Part shown: piece after piece, positions 50,996 through 63,705 of the stretch
Position numbering within the stretch: position 1 is the first letter of the stretch
Layout: each line of letters starts with the position of its first letter
NCBI GenBank assembly: GCA_023376005.1
Contig: CM042147.1
Location: 124,982,237-125,046,236, forward strand
DNA length: 64,000 nt
Direction: 5' to 3'
From: Doryteuthis pealeii
Lineage: Eukaryota; Mollusca; Cephalopoda; Myopsida; Loliginidae
Translations under genes and position numbers: made by a program
The notes under the pieces: model-generated
Told to the model about the DNA's origin: nothing
Seen by the model: only the letters and a program-made list of their open reading frames with translations
The model's database searches: none

Positions 50996-52834
50996 TTCAT
51001 TACATTCTATTTCATGATGTTTTTTCTACTAAACAGTGCTTTTTTTTTTATTTACATAAACGGAACAAAAACATTAATTTTTTTTTCAAGATGGAGGGTG
51101 GGTGACAGGAACGGATTAAGGGTAATTCAGTGGGGGAAAATGATTTGATATACGAGGAGATTGAGTTACGAACAGAACGAATTAAACTCGTAAGTCAAGG
51201 TACAACTGAATACTTAAAAGGTACTTCTACTATAAAACACGTATCATCGCTTATGAGGAGTGCTAAAGACTGTTCATATCTGAAGCCACCCTGGCGCAAC
51301 ATCTTGAAACCAAGAGATCAAGAAGAAAGCACGGCAACAAAACAGTGGCACATCGACATCTTCATGGACAGCCTTCACATGCGACATTGGTAGTCGAGAA
51401 TGTTTTTCGAACATTGGACTTTACAGTCATAGGAGGCACAGTAACTTCAGGGGCACAAAAACTATATTATAGTCTTCCGAAACTGAAATGCCAGTGAACT
51501 ATAAGACACGTATCATCGCTTATGAGGAGTGCCACAGACCCATAGCGCCCTCGCTTCAATCGAAAGACATCTTCATCCCACCCTCTGAATCTGCACCGAG
51601 GTGTCGACACGTTCGGAGCGGGTTTGTGATTTATTATAACGTTTTATTTCCCCTATCCTCCTCCCCCAACTGCAATCCGCACCTCCAAGAATCAGGGGGC
51701 CATAAAACCAATGACCCGTAACTAGAATCCCAGAGACCATTTTAATTGCCCACGTTTTTACCAGTGTTCGGGCCAGGCGGCATACCATTCCGCGGAACTT
51801 CAAAAGCCGACGCCTGCCGACCGGAGGAACGTCTCACTCCGGCCGAAGGTCGACTTATACTTGCCCTGAATCAAAAGCATTTGCCAAACGAAGCTTAGCT
51901 TAAAGATTGGCACAAGGTCATAGCACGCAGTGAGAATCGAACACGCTAGCTATGCTTAACCATTGCCCTACACAAGGCACCCGCTTAGTAGCATTAGAGT
52001 AGGCACTGCAAAAATTGCCTTAAAATTCGTATTTTACAAAATAAATTTAACCCTCCTGATTGAAAGGAAAAATTACCAAAAATCAAGGGATTATCCGATT
52101 TTAATGAAATTCTCAGTGTTGATTCATCAATAAATAAATTTTATAGTGCAAAAAACATATTTTGTAAAATATGGATTTTACGTCATCTTAGGCAGAGTTT
52201 ACGGCCAGGTTTAGGATATATTTGAGCAAAATTGACCGGTAAAATAGTTTAGAATGTAATAAAAATAAATTACATGTGTAATATTATTTTGCTTCTTTTT
52301 TTTTTTTTTTACTGATGCTTATTATGTCACTACTTTTCGACTTAGACAAAAATTTGACCTTAAATAATCGATTTATTTCATTTTAATTCATTTTTAAAAT
52401 GAAAACGAGTCAACATTTTTGCAGACCCAACATTACAGTCATTTCTTAAGCTTAAGTCGGTTTGGCACAGACAGAAAAATGAACCCCAGTGAGAAACGAA
52501 CTCACTAGCTGAGTTCGTTAGTTCTTATACCACACGTGACAGTCGCTTAGTGGCATTACAATCATTTGTTTAGTTTAGTTCGATTTGGCACAAGGACAAA
52601 AAAAATAGACCCTAGTGAGAATCGAACTCACTAGCTAAGCTCGTGTAATGTCACGCGTGGCATTACAGTCATTTCCAGAGCTTAACTCGGTTTGGCACAA
52701 GGTCGGAAAAATGGGGCGACAGCGAGATCCGAATTGACTAGCTTAGTTCGTTAGGTATTACACAGCACAAGATGCCTATATATTGTCATTGTAGGGTGTT
52801 AAATAAATGCTATTCGTTAAACTTTCTTTAAAGA

Positions 52835-53252
52835 AATAATGGTAATCTGAACATTAGCTACATAAATGAGAGTAACCTCCCCTTGTTTATTTCACTTTGA
52901 GGAAGCCATATGTTTTGGTCGGCCATTTTCATTTCCCCATAAATCTACACTGAAAATACGAATTTGTTCGAATCAATACAACTGCATGTTTTAACACGAA
53001 AATATCATAAAATGTGTTCTTAATAACAATTAAGTTAATTTCAAATAATGTGCAAGAACAATTAAGAACACATTTTATGATATTTTCGTGTTAAAACATG
53101 CAGTTGTATTGATTCGAACAAGTTCGTATTTTTAGTGTAGATTTAAGGTGAAATAAAAATAGCCGACCAAAGCATATGGCTTCCTCAAAGTGAAATAAGC
53201 GAGGAAAGGTTACTCTTATTTATGTAGCTAATGTTCAGATTACCGAAATAAT
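52835..53252. repeat. Large palindrome (copy B)
   Basis: Counterpart of 20185-20595 with arms of about 186 bp retained. Confidence 0.88.
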
Positions 53253-53792
53253 GATTTTATTTTCGAGAAATCCGGCTGTTCGTTGGTTTCTTTAACTGCA
53301 GATCTACCGCTTGAGATACAGGAGCTTTTATGGATACTAGAAAATTATAGTGAAACATCGAAGAAACAATAGAATTTTAATAAAAATTTTAAAAATAAAA
53401 ATACCTTTGTTCATTTGAAAATCATGGATTTTTCCGTTTCTCTAATGAGATAACTACGTCCTATCGGAGGGACAGAATACTCTGATTGTATCCCTTACAG
53501 AGGATTAAGACCCTTCCTAACTCCCAAAAGGTTGGTTGGTTGGTTGGTTTTTTGCGGGGCATATTTTGGGTCAGTTTGTGCCTAAAGCGTTTATGTTTTA
53601 TTCATTCTTGTTGGGTACTCAAAAATTGTTTAACCCATTATTAAAGCATTTTTAATTCATCTTTTGGTACTCTTCGCGGAGAACCGTCCTGGCCTCCTGC
53701 TTCAAAAAACGCTAGCCGGTGGCTGCTGAAAAAAAAACACCAGCTACGACTGAAGTCCGTAGCCGAAGCAGTGTCACTTGCAAAAACAAATT

Positions 53793-53828
<36 letters not shown>

Positions 53829-54889
53829 GGGGTTTAGAGTTAGTTTAATGGGAAAATAAATAATTTGGGCTCTGTTTTTTCTGGGTCACCCTATATACAG
53901 GCTGATTTTTTTTTATTTTCGAAATTCGGTCGTATTTATTTAGAAATAAGCGCCAATTTTTAATTAATTTTTAATTAAAATGAAATGAAATTACTGAAAA
54001 ACATATTTTAAAGGGGGGGGGGTAAAATAATTACATTTTCTTGTCGATAAAACCCCTGGGTGTTGGCTTACTTTTAACGCCTTCAAACCACTAAAAAAAG
54101 TTATTTGTCGATAAAAACGCCTTCAAACCGCTAAAGAAAATATTTTAAATAGTAGGATGTAAAATATTTACATTTAATTGTCGAGAAAAGAATTGGGGGG
54201 GGGGTAAAATATCGCTTCTATATGGCATTAACTTTTCGGGAAAAACGCCTTCAAACACATTGGGAGTTCAATAGTTGGCGGGTTGGATTTTCAGCCGGCA
54301 CTGCTTTGCCCTGTCAAATACAAATCATTTTTAAACAGATCTATTTGAAACTATGTACAAAGAAATAATGTCCTATATTATTTTTCACCGATCACCCGGT
54401 GCCATATGTGCTATTTTTTTTTTTTTTTTTAATTTAACGTACAATTTTAATGTTATTTTATTAGATGAAATAATGTCAACCACTACTACTTAGGCTGATG
54501 CAATATTTCGCAGCGACATATTTTGGGCGATATTAAGGAAATCTTAGAAGTGGGTTTGAGAAGGAGAAAGATATACAAGTTATGCCAAAAAGAAGTATCG
54601 AGATTTTCGGTACTTTTTGACAGACCTTGTATTCTGAAAAATTAACGTCCCATTCATTCTTCATTTCTATCTTGGTAAATACAGCTTTAAGATCTGTACT
54701 TTTTGACACACCTTGTATTCTGAAAAAAATTAACGTTACATTTATTGTTAATTTATATCTTGGTGAATACAGTTTCAATCTCGATAATTTTATAACACAC
54801 CCTGTATAAAGGGCACGAATAAAAGCGACAGGAGTTATCCAACTCTAGATGAGATCAGAATGTAAATATTTACCACGTACCCCACGTGA

Positions 54890-55425
54890 ATAGGTTAGGT
54901 ACAAGGCCCTATTAATGTGGGACCACCCACGAAACCGAAGCTCATGGGAGGCGGATGCAAAAAAAGTTGATACCATTGGCATTTCCCCTTCAAGAGGGGT
55001 CGCCTCAGGCACAGGGTAATAAACCCAGACATGCCCCTTTAAATCGAGGAGGCAGGTGTTGCCATGTGGGAGGGCACCCTGGGATCAACGATGTTAACTT
55101 ATGCGGTCCAGGACCGAAGCCACCGGACCCTCTGGTCGAAACCAGAGTTAGAGGTATTTGCCTCTCATCCCACTTATGAGGGCGTGACACAAGGACAGTT
55201 TTACGTGGGCCCATTTACAAGCCGAAACTCATGGGTGATAGGCACAAAAATGCGTTGATCTCGTCGGTATTCCCTCCTCAAGGGAGGCGTCTCAGACACC
55301 GGGCAATAAATCCAGCCTTGCCCCTTTAAAACGAGTTGTTGCCTGGGGGATGGCCCCATGGGATCAACGATGTTAACTTATGCGGTCCAGGACCGAAGCC
55401 ACCGGTCGAAACCAGAGTTAGATAT
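54890..55425. repeat. Two tandem GC-richer units (copy B)
   Basis: Counterpart of 22315-22868. The second unit is shorter by about 25 bp (loss near 55330-55395). Confidence 0.75.
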
Positions 55426-55888
55426 GTTGGACATATCTACATACCAAGTATTTACCATGTACCCCATGAGGCCAGAATGTGATACAAGGTCGATTTAATG
55501 TAAACTTTCCAGTGGGGTCCGGTGGATTGGGGTTGAAACAATTGCCCAGTTCCATCGGCTGCGAAATAAAAGAGGCGACAAAAGAAAGACCGAAAGGCAA
55601 ATTGGAGAAAGCAACGACGAAGCATTATTATAAAACATTAAAAGAAATGCAAAAATGAAAAAAAGAAACAAAAAAATGTTCTTGGCAAAAGAAAAAGGAA
55701 GAATTAGGGGGCGGGGTGGGTGAGTGGGAAGGGCTTCGCAGAATTTGCCATTTGGCGTCTCAGACAATTTGTAAGAATTTTCCCAAAAGAGGGAGACGTT
55801 AATTTGACGCTCATGTAAACACTGATAGACATTCCAGATGTAAGGGGAGTACGGCTATATCTTCGCGTGTGTACACGCCTCCCCCATT

Positions 55889-55957
<69 letters not shown>

Positions 55958-56201
55958 CTTTGTGTGTACATGAAATCATGCGTGTACACATGCACTACTT
56001 GATTCTTATAGTAATTAACTGATTTTAGATTTATCTGGCACAGGCCACAATAGGGAGAGATCCATTGGAGATCGAACCCACTACGCAACGTATTATTAGC
56101 ATGCATCAAAAGTATTTTCTTTCTTTTTTTGCAAATGTTACTTCCTAGACACAGTTAAACTATCACTGGTTCTATTCTTCTTCTTCTTCTTCTTCTTCTT
56201 C

Positions 56202-56261
<60 letters not shown>

Positions 56262-56263
<2 letters not shown>

Positions 56264-56671
56264 TGCTCCTTTTGAGTTTTCACATCAGCATTAGCTGATG
56301 GTCTTTCACTGGAGTCTGAGTGACAGCAATTCTCCTCGGGTCTCCAGGACTCTTCTGAGTATTCTGGCAGATTGCAGTAATGCAGTGTTTTGAATGGTTT
56401 CAACCCTTCCTCTGATTTCCAAACATTCCAGACCCTTTTCCAATACTTTTGGGACTGTTCCAAGTGCACCAACTACAATTGGTATCACCTTCACTTTCAT
56501 ATTCCATAACTTTTTAGTTCTCTGGCAAGGTCCAGATATTTGTCTATTTTTTCATTTTCCTTTTGCTTCACCCTGTGATCTGCTGGCACTGCAAAATCCA
56601 CCAGTTGACAAGTTCTTTCTTTTTTGTTTATCAACACTAGGTCTGGTCTTCTTGCTGGGATAAGGTGATCC

Positions 56672-56673
<2 letters not shown>
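56262..56673 (-). pseudogene. R4/Dong-like LINE C-terminal fragment (copy B)
   Basis: Encodes TDHLIPARRPDLVLINKK, CQLVDFAVPADHRVK and KIDKYLDLARELK on the minus strand, then in another frame VKVIPIVVGALGTVPK and RVETIQNTALLQSAR. The RPD…D spacing of the restriction-like endonuclease is kept. About 215 bp shorter at the 5' side than copy A: the zinc-knuckle part is absent and TTA repeats follow immediately. Confidence 0.75.
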
Positions 56674-56718
<45 letters not shown>

Positions 56719-57097
56719 CTTCACTCAATGAGAGATTTTCACACTACCTCCCTTGGTGGTTCACTGGAGAATGAGTGATAAGTCTGCTCAGGTCTCCAGG
56801 CCTCTTATGAGTATTCTAGCCGAACTCAACAATGCTGTAGTTTGGATGGTCTCGACCCTGAAGCTCTTTAGTAAACATATCAAACGTTGTAATATTTAAA
56901 TTATTATACCGTGGTATATACACAGTAACCGCTAGTTTAGATTAATCGTATATCTTTTCTAAACCATGCAGAGGAAAATGTGGAATAACCCAATGTTAGA
57001 ATTTTTGACAAGATATTTCGTCATCCGTTGCAGGGCAATCATCGTATTAGATACCCCTTTGCATATCAGGTACATAAATGTCGAGAGAGAGAGAGAG

Positions 57098-57128
<31 letters not shown>

Positions 57129-57144
57129 GTAGAAAGGGTAGGGA

Positions 57145-59665
57145 TTTGTTTAGTTTGTTTTGTTTTACGGCATGTCAATCTCGGTGGGTCATTTAATGCC
57201 GACAAAATTTTAAAATAAATTCATTCTTAATGGATACTCAGTTTTTTATAAACATTTTCTCTATTTAATCTATAGATAGGACCCTAATAGATACTTCCAC
57301 TCCGGGTCAGAGTAGACCAGAAAGCAATGGTGATGAAGGGGCGCTCCACATTCCCCAAACCTCCAGAACTGGACCCTCACCATCAGATACAGTTTAACCT
57401 AATTCCCAGGACATGAAGACCCTCAGCCACCACCTTCTAGCACCCATATGATAAAAAGGGTCGGGGCTTGCCACGAGGGCAACTATATAGGTGCTACGGC
57501 TTGACGCGACCAGCCGATTGATCAGAGGGGCCTCTCCTACCGACCGTCTAGCCCAAGTATGGGCCAAAGTGGAGTGTTGTATGTCATGGACTGCTCAGCC
57601 ACCAGGACTCCATCCTTAAGCATTATGGGTCGTCACTCACAGTCAACAGGTGGCCCCATTGGAGGTGTCTTACCCCTCTGCAGAGGTGCAGTCGGTGTAT
57701 TCTAAATCCCCAGCCGACAGGGCGGAATAATGAAGATGATGAGATATATTCTTACTTTTCTGCTTGTTCTTACTTGTCCCTGGCATCTTCCTCTGGGCTG
57801 ATTCCTTCTTCATCCGGGCTGGAAAGTCTGCGCCAATTCCTTGTTGAATAATTACACAAGACTTTGTCATTTTTTAAAAAATAGATCTTATTAAGAACTC
57901 ACAGCCCAAAAGGATTCTAACCACGCAGTGAGAGGCTGGCATCTTAGGAGCGAGGACACTAACGTCTGCTCTCGCTGACTGACTCACTGACTGCCAAAAT
58001 TTGCTTAACTAACTTAATTTCTTTTCACACGCCTTCCCTTGTCGGAAGTCGGGGGTCAAGTAAAGGTTAACTGCTGTCAATAACTCTAACAGCTAACGGT
58101 AACTTTCCATTTACTCCCCCCTACACACACACACTATTTAAATTTTCAACAAACCTCAATTCAAAAATCTAACTACACTTTATACATAATTCGTAGGCTA
58201 CGTATGAACTATAAATCAATTGCTTCCTCTTCCTTCATTATTAGCACCATCATCATCTAAGAACTGTGCTGAATCACTACACGGTTCATTGTTAAAATCA
58301 AAAAAGCCCAAACATGTAAGGAATATTCTAGAATACCAGGTGCTGGTGAGATCATATTTACCAGCGTTGGGCATAAATAGTCTGATCATTTTTAATGTAA
58401 TTAATTTTTCTAATCAATGTCATTCTTTATTCTAAAATGGAATGAAAGCCGATCGAATATCAAAATTAACAGACTTCCGTTTTGCCTATGCTATTCAAAG
58501 GAAATATAATGAAATCAAGAGTTACATTACAAACGCCGATCGTTGCAGGGTGGTTGGTTGGTTGGTTGGTTGGTTGATTGGTTGGATTTTACGGCATGTC
58601 AACCCTTGTTTGGTTATTTTATGCCGAAGATTTTTTTTGTTTTATTCATTCTTGTTGGGTATTCAAATTTTTAAAAACTCATTTTTGAAACATTATGTTT
58701 ATCTATTTAACCTAGGGATCACCCAACTTTTTTCACGGTGGGCCGGATAATTGAAAAAAATAACGAGCGCGGGCCACATTATTATTATGTTCAATACTTG
58801 TTAGCCTGTACCGTAGGTTTTAACAAACAAATTCAAGTAGCGTCGGCGGTCTTGAAAAAATGCCTTTGCGGACCGGATCTAGACCGCGGGTCGTAGTTTG
58901 GTGACCTCTGATTTAACTCATTGATGGGACCCTAGCAAGTGCTATCACTCCGGGTAAGGTTATACATGGATGATAGAGATATTCCATACTACAGAGCTCC
59001 AGAATTGGTTAGTTGGTTGGTTGGGTTTTACGGCATATCGACCCATTGGGTTATTTTATGCCGAATACGCGTGTTTTATTCATTCTTCATGGGTACACCA
59101 TTCCGGATCAGAGTGGACTTGGGAGAAACGGTGATAAAGTGATGCTCCACATTCCCCAGACCTGAAACCTCACCATCAGATAGAGTTTAACGTCATTCCC
59201 AGGACATGAAGACCCTTGGCCATCGCCTTCTATCACCCATAGGATAAAAAGGGCTGGGAATTGACATAAGGGCAATAGGGCTGGGACAATCGTATAGGTG
59301 CTAAGGCTAGGGGCCTCTCCGACCGCACGTTCCAGAATTGGAAACTCACCACAATATGAAGTTTAACGTCATACTCAGGACCCTAAGGCCTTCAGCTACC
59401 GTCTTCTAGTACATATATAATAAAGAGGGTTGCGGGTTTGCCATAACAGCAAGAGTTATATAGGTTCTAGGGCTTGACGTGACCATCCGACTGATCACTA
59501 GGTGGCCTCTCCCATTATGTGTTTAGTCCAAGTTGCATATCATGAGCTCCTTAAGCACCACGGGTCGATACCCACAGCCAACAGGTGACCCTATTGGTGG
59601 GGTCTTACATTTCTGCAGAGGTACAGTCGACATATTCCACAGCCTTAGCTGACAAGGTGGGATCG
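57145..59665. repeat. Cluster of repeat D units (copy B)
   Basis: Counterpart of 24815-27265, with the hAT MITE at 58713-58910 (target duplications ATTTAACC and ATTTAACT, one substitution). Confidence 0.7.
58713..58910. mobile_element. hAT-type MITE (copy B)
   Basis: Same element and site as 26299-26496. Confidence 0.88.
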
Positions 59666-59808
59666 TTGCACGGTGCTTTTTTTAAAAAAATATTTTGAAG
59701 ACTAATTCGCTGAAGGGGTGACTTTGCAAAAGAGAGTTAAATAGCGTATCTTAATTACCTCTCCAACAATAAGCGCCTAGCACGTTTATTACCTATATAG
59801 CTTCATGG

Positions 59809-60090
59809 AAGCGCGTGGTGTAATGGTTAGAGTCATGGGAAATTGACTCGTCGCCCCGAGTTCAAATCCTGGATGCGGTAATTGCTTTTCACTTAGCGCT
59901 AATACCCTTGGGAAAGGTATAAATCCTAATCTCCCTCCAGTTATGGATAAATAGTAGGGTAGACTGAGCTCGTTAACCTTGGTTATGCAACCGGTCTAGG
60001 AGAGGGAAAACTCTGAATTCAAACCTGTTGAACTCCGCTTTAGAAATTGACCTCGTGTCCCATCCAGCTCGTGCAGAGGCGTTGGTAAAT
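59809..60090 (+). mobile_element. tRNA-derived SINE (family B, copy B)
   Basis: A box GTGGTGTAATGGTTAGAG, B box CGAGTTCAAATCC, body and tail as at 27416. Confidence 0.88.
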
Positions 60091-60097
60091 ATATATA

Positions 60098-60297
60098 TGT
60101 GGCCCAGTGTGTTGAGTCCCCGCTCTTCACGCTGTAGTCCGCTGGTTCAATCTCTAGCGGTGGTATGCACTGCTGATGAGACCAAAGGAGGTCGAAACAG
60201 CTGTCCAGTGCTCCGGATGTCGCAAATGGTGTTTGCCGAGTTGTCTGGTCGTGGTAATATGATTCAATTATCAATTAAATATAATTCCTCTATCAAA

Positions 60298-60300
<3 letters not shown>
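60098..60300 (+). mobile_element. tRNA-head hammerhead element, only in copy B
   Basis: Between TA repeats: tRNA-like head with A box TGGCCCAGTGTGTTGAG and B box GGTTCAATCTC, then an intact hammerhead (60168-60210), then a ~85-bp tail (GGATGTCGCAAATGG…GTTGTCTGGTCGTGG…ATTATCAATT) ending in (TA)n. Copy A has an uninterrupted TA tract here (27692-27741). The tail is shared with the 1570-1690 element, whose upstream part is different. About 200 bp, non-coding. Confidence 0.85.
60168..60210 (+). ncRNA. Type I hammerhead ribozyme, canonical core
   Basis: Stem I CACTG/CAGTG (60168-60172 with 60206-60210), core CTGATGA (60173-60179), stem II GACC/GGTC (60180-60183 with 60190-60193, loop AAAGGA), GAA plus A (60194-60197), stem III AC/GT with loop AGCT (60197-60204), cleavage after C60205 in a GUC triplet. 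It is a textbook type I arrangement with the very short stem III known from Penelope-like elements and animal retrozymes. It is the best single candidate in the window. Confidence 0.92.

Positions 60301-60332
<32 letters not shown>
60301..60332. repeat. (TA)n microsatellite
   Basis: TA tract at the 3' end of the hammerhead element. Confidence 0.95.
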
Positions 60333-60333
<1 letters not shown>

Positions 60334-60774
60334 TTTTGATAGACTAGGCTAGGTTCTTTAAATATATTTGGTTGGTGGATAATTATTGCAGCTTTTTTTT
60401 CAACAAATTCTATTCAACAAAAACAATAACAATCATCTCTTTTCAGAATGCGTTTCGAAAATCATATGCACATTCGTCATGTTGAAGTTTGAGTTTGAGT
60501 TTTTTTTTAACGGCATATAAACCTCTGTGGGTCATTTAATACCAGAAAAGTTTATTATGAAGTTTAGTCTTTAAAGTAGTGGCTTTATGGAGTTATTCGG
60601 TTATGTTTTGTTAGATTTTGTTGAAAAGACTGCTTCTTTTTTTTTTTTAGAAAATTTAAAATGTCTTCTGGGTTTGTATTTTTAAAGAGGTCTTTTAGGT
60701 TTTTTGTTTGATAATATTTGGTGCGGGTTTGTCTAAGGCTGTTACAATTTAGGAGAATGTGTTATTCGATACGT

Positions 60775-60955
60775 TATGCTCTACCACTTCGAGAAAGGTT
60801 GAAATACAGTACAGCCATTTCGCGATCTCAATGAAATTTTTTCATCATCTCAAAAAGCTCGGAAAAGCATGGAAATTAGATGGGTGGATCCCCCACAAAC
60901 TCTACCATAACAACAAAGCCGAACCTGTCCGAATTTGTTGCAGCAAAATAAGCAA
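60775..60955 (+). pseudogene. Mariner transposase fragment (copy B, internally deleted)
   Basis: Joins CTCAATGAAATTTTTTCAT to CTCAAAAAGCTCGG, deleting about 205 bp that encode the first part of the helix-turn-helix region in copy A, plus a further 11-bp loss at 60936. Residual peptide LKKLGKAWKLDGWIPHKL. Confidence 0.8.
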
Positions 60956-60959
60956 AATC

Positions 60960-62215
60960 ATTACGTTCCCAAGGGTATTAGCGCAATGTCAAAAGAAAAC
61001 ACCAGCTAGTCTAGGATTTGAACTCGACTCGGCGAGTCCATTGACACCACACACGTCTCTATCCCGAAGAAAAATGTTCAAAATCGGTCTCCGGTCCGGG
61101 GAATACGCGATCTGGATCCTGGAAACCCTACGAATGTACCATATGACACCCTGGGTACCCTACCTGTTGGGCACTGTTAGGATGTGACAAGATTGCAAGT
61201 ATGGGGCATCCAGCGAGCATTCAACTCTCTGTTCGCTAGTAAAGGATCTGCAAGACTAGCTTGCTAACCATTGCACCATGATGACGTTCCCACGGGTATT
61301 AGCGTGATGTGAAATGAAAACAACGTCTCGTCTAGGATTTGAACTCATCTCGAGTCCATTGGATCCATTGACATCGCCCACGTCTCTGTCCCGAGGAGAA
61401 ATGTTCAAAATCTGTATCCGGTCCCAAAGGGATACACGATTTGTATTCCAGAAACCCTGCCAACGAACCAATGTCTTTGCCAGGTTGAACTTACTCTCTC
61501 ATTCTCCTTCTCTCTGAAAAAGAACCCACGAGCCTAGGAATAAATAAACAACCCCTTTTTGACTATATGACTTTCGTATGTTGTTACTTTGAACTAGCGA
61601 CGGCTACTAGTACTAACGACTACTACTACAACCCGACTCAGCCCCTACGCAAAAAATGCCTAGTCGCATCTAATCTAAAATTTAAAATAATCTTTCACGC
61701 ATCTAATGGCGCATTTTTCAAGGGGTCAGGTAAAAAGGTTATTACCCGTCGGGAACCATCAGGATAACTTTCCACTGGACCCCCGTTATTCTGAATCTAA
61801 CGAACCCCAGTTCAAAATATCTGACTACAGTACGTACATAATTCATAAGCCCATTGCACGCCTTGGGCAGGCACTGTTCGACACTGCTAGGATGTGACAA
61901 GATTGCAAGTATGGGACATCAACTCTCTGTTCGCTAGTAAAGGATCTGCAAGACTAGCTTGCTAACCATTAACCATGATGACGTTCCCACGGGTATTAGC
62001 TTGATGTAAAATGAAAACAACGTCTCGTCTAGGATTTGAACTCGTCTCGAGTCCATTGGATCCACTGACATCGCCCACGTCTCTATCCCGAGGAGAACTG
62101 TTCAAAATCTGTCTCCGGTCCCGGGGGGATACGCGATCTGGATCCCAGAAACCCTGCCAACGAACCAATGTCTTTGCCAGATTAGACAGGGACACCCGAC
62201 ACAAATTGGACAAAT
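60960..62215 (-). repeat. Tandem tRNA-related units (copy B)
   Basis: Counterpart of 28570-29835, with short losses near 61918 and 61968. Confidence 0.7.
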
Positions 62216-63705
62216 AAGTGTCTTGTGCTTGTTAGCACGACTTACAACAGACAGGAGGTGGGTGTGGTTTTGTTTATGTACGTGAGTATCTCAGTTTGCT
62301 TTCTTGCACCTTCGAATCTCCGGGCCCCGTCCTCCTCATCTGTCAATTAACTTCCACCCTCGACTCCGTCTGTCTGTCCGTCTCTCTGTCAGTCAGCCCG
62401 TCTTTTTACGATTGTCTAACGTAATTGCTGTCATTCGGTAAGCCTATAGGAACACCGACCGATCAGGGGTCCCTTCTCCCCACGAGCTGTTGTTTTAGGA
62501 CAATTTTACGAGACTACTCTATTTTGTCTGTCAATTGCTCGATTCTTTTTTTTTAATTTTTATTTTTTTATTCTCATTTCAGTTTGGGACTTTCAAAATC
62601 CATGGGGGGGGGGCTCCATGGCATAGTGGGTAACGTGCTGGACATCGTACACCAATTTATTTTTTTTAACCCTAAAATATATACATATATTAGGGATACC
62701 CATTTTTTCGTCTGCTTCTCATTTTAAAAACGAATTAAAGTAAATTAAATCTATTATTTAACGTCAAATTTTTGTCAAAATCATAAATTAGTAACATAAT
62801 GAGCATCAGTAAAAAAAAAAATTTTAAATTTAAAATTTTTTTTTAAAGTAAAATAATATTACACATGTAATTTATCTTTAATACATTTAAAACTATTTTT
62901 GCGATCAATTATGATATTTTAAGATTTAACACTCTTAATTGAAAAAAAATTACCAAAATTCAGTAAATTATCCGATTTTAATGTAATTTTGATTATTTAT
63001 TTACCAATAAATGAATTTTATAATGCATCAGTTATTTCATTTCAAGACTTTCTGATTTAATTAGGCATTTCTGCTAAAACATTAAAAAAAATCATTTAAA
63101 ATATGAACAGCATGATGTTAAGTTTAAAAAGTCATATTATTAGATTCTAAAACATTTTTTTAATAACTACTTTACTTTTGTATCAATCACTAATAATTTT
63201 CTTGTCGAAAACTGTTTGGAAATTAAACGCTTCCCTTTTAAACGGAAGAAATATTGATGTATATTTTTTTCTATTATAAGATAATAGCCAATTAAATAAT
63301 TATCTAAATGAATAACAAAGATCTCCAAAAGTTATCTTTTTAGTTTTTATTTTCATTTTATTTTCCGATTTTCAGTACTTATTTACTACCAGAGCAGATT
63401 CCTTCAATTTTTTTCTTTTATTCACATTTTCGGTCTTTTGTCTTTTTATTTATGCAGAAAAATGTATCAATCACATATAAACTCACCGATATTTTGTGCC
63501 CCAAAAATAAAGGGGGGGGGTCAAATTTAAGTGACCTAAAAAAAATCAGAAAGTTTTAAAATAAAATAACTGATGCATTATAAAATTCATTCATTCATTG
63601 ATAAATCAACACAGAATTTCATTAAAATCGGATAACTCCATGATTTTTGGTAATTTTTTCCGCACTGGTAGAATTTAGAAGTAAAAAAATAATATATACA
63701 TATAT

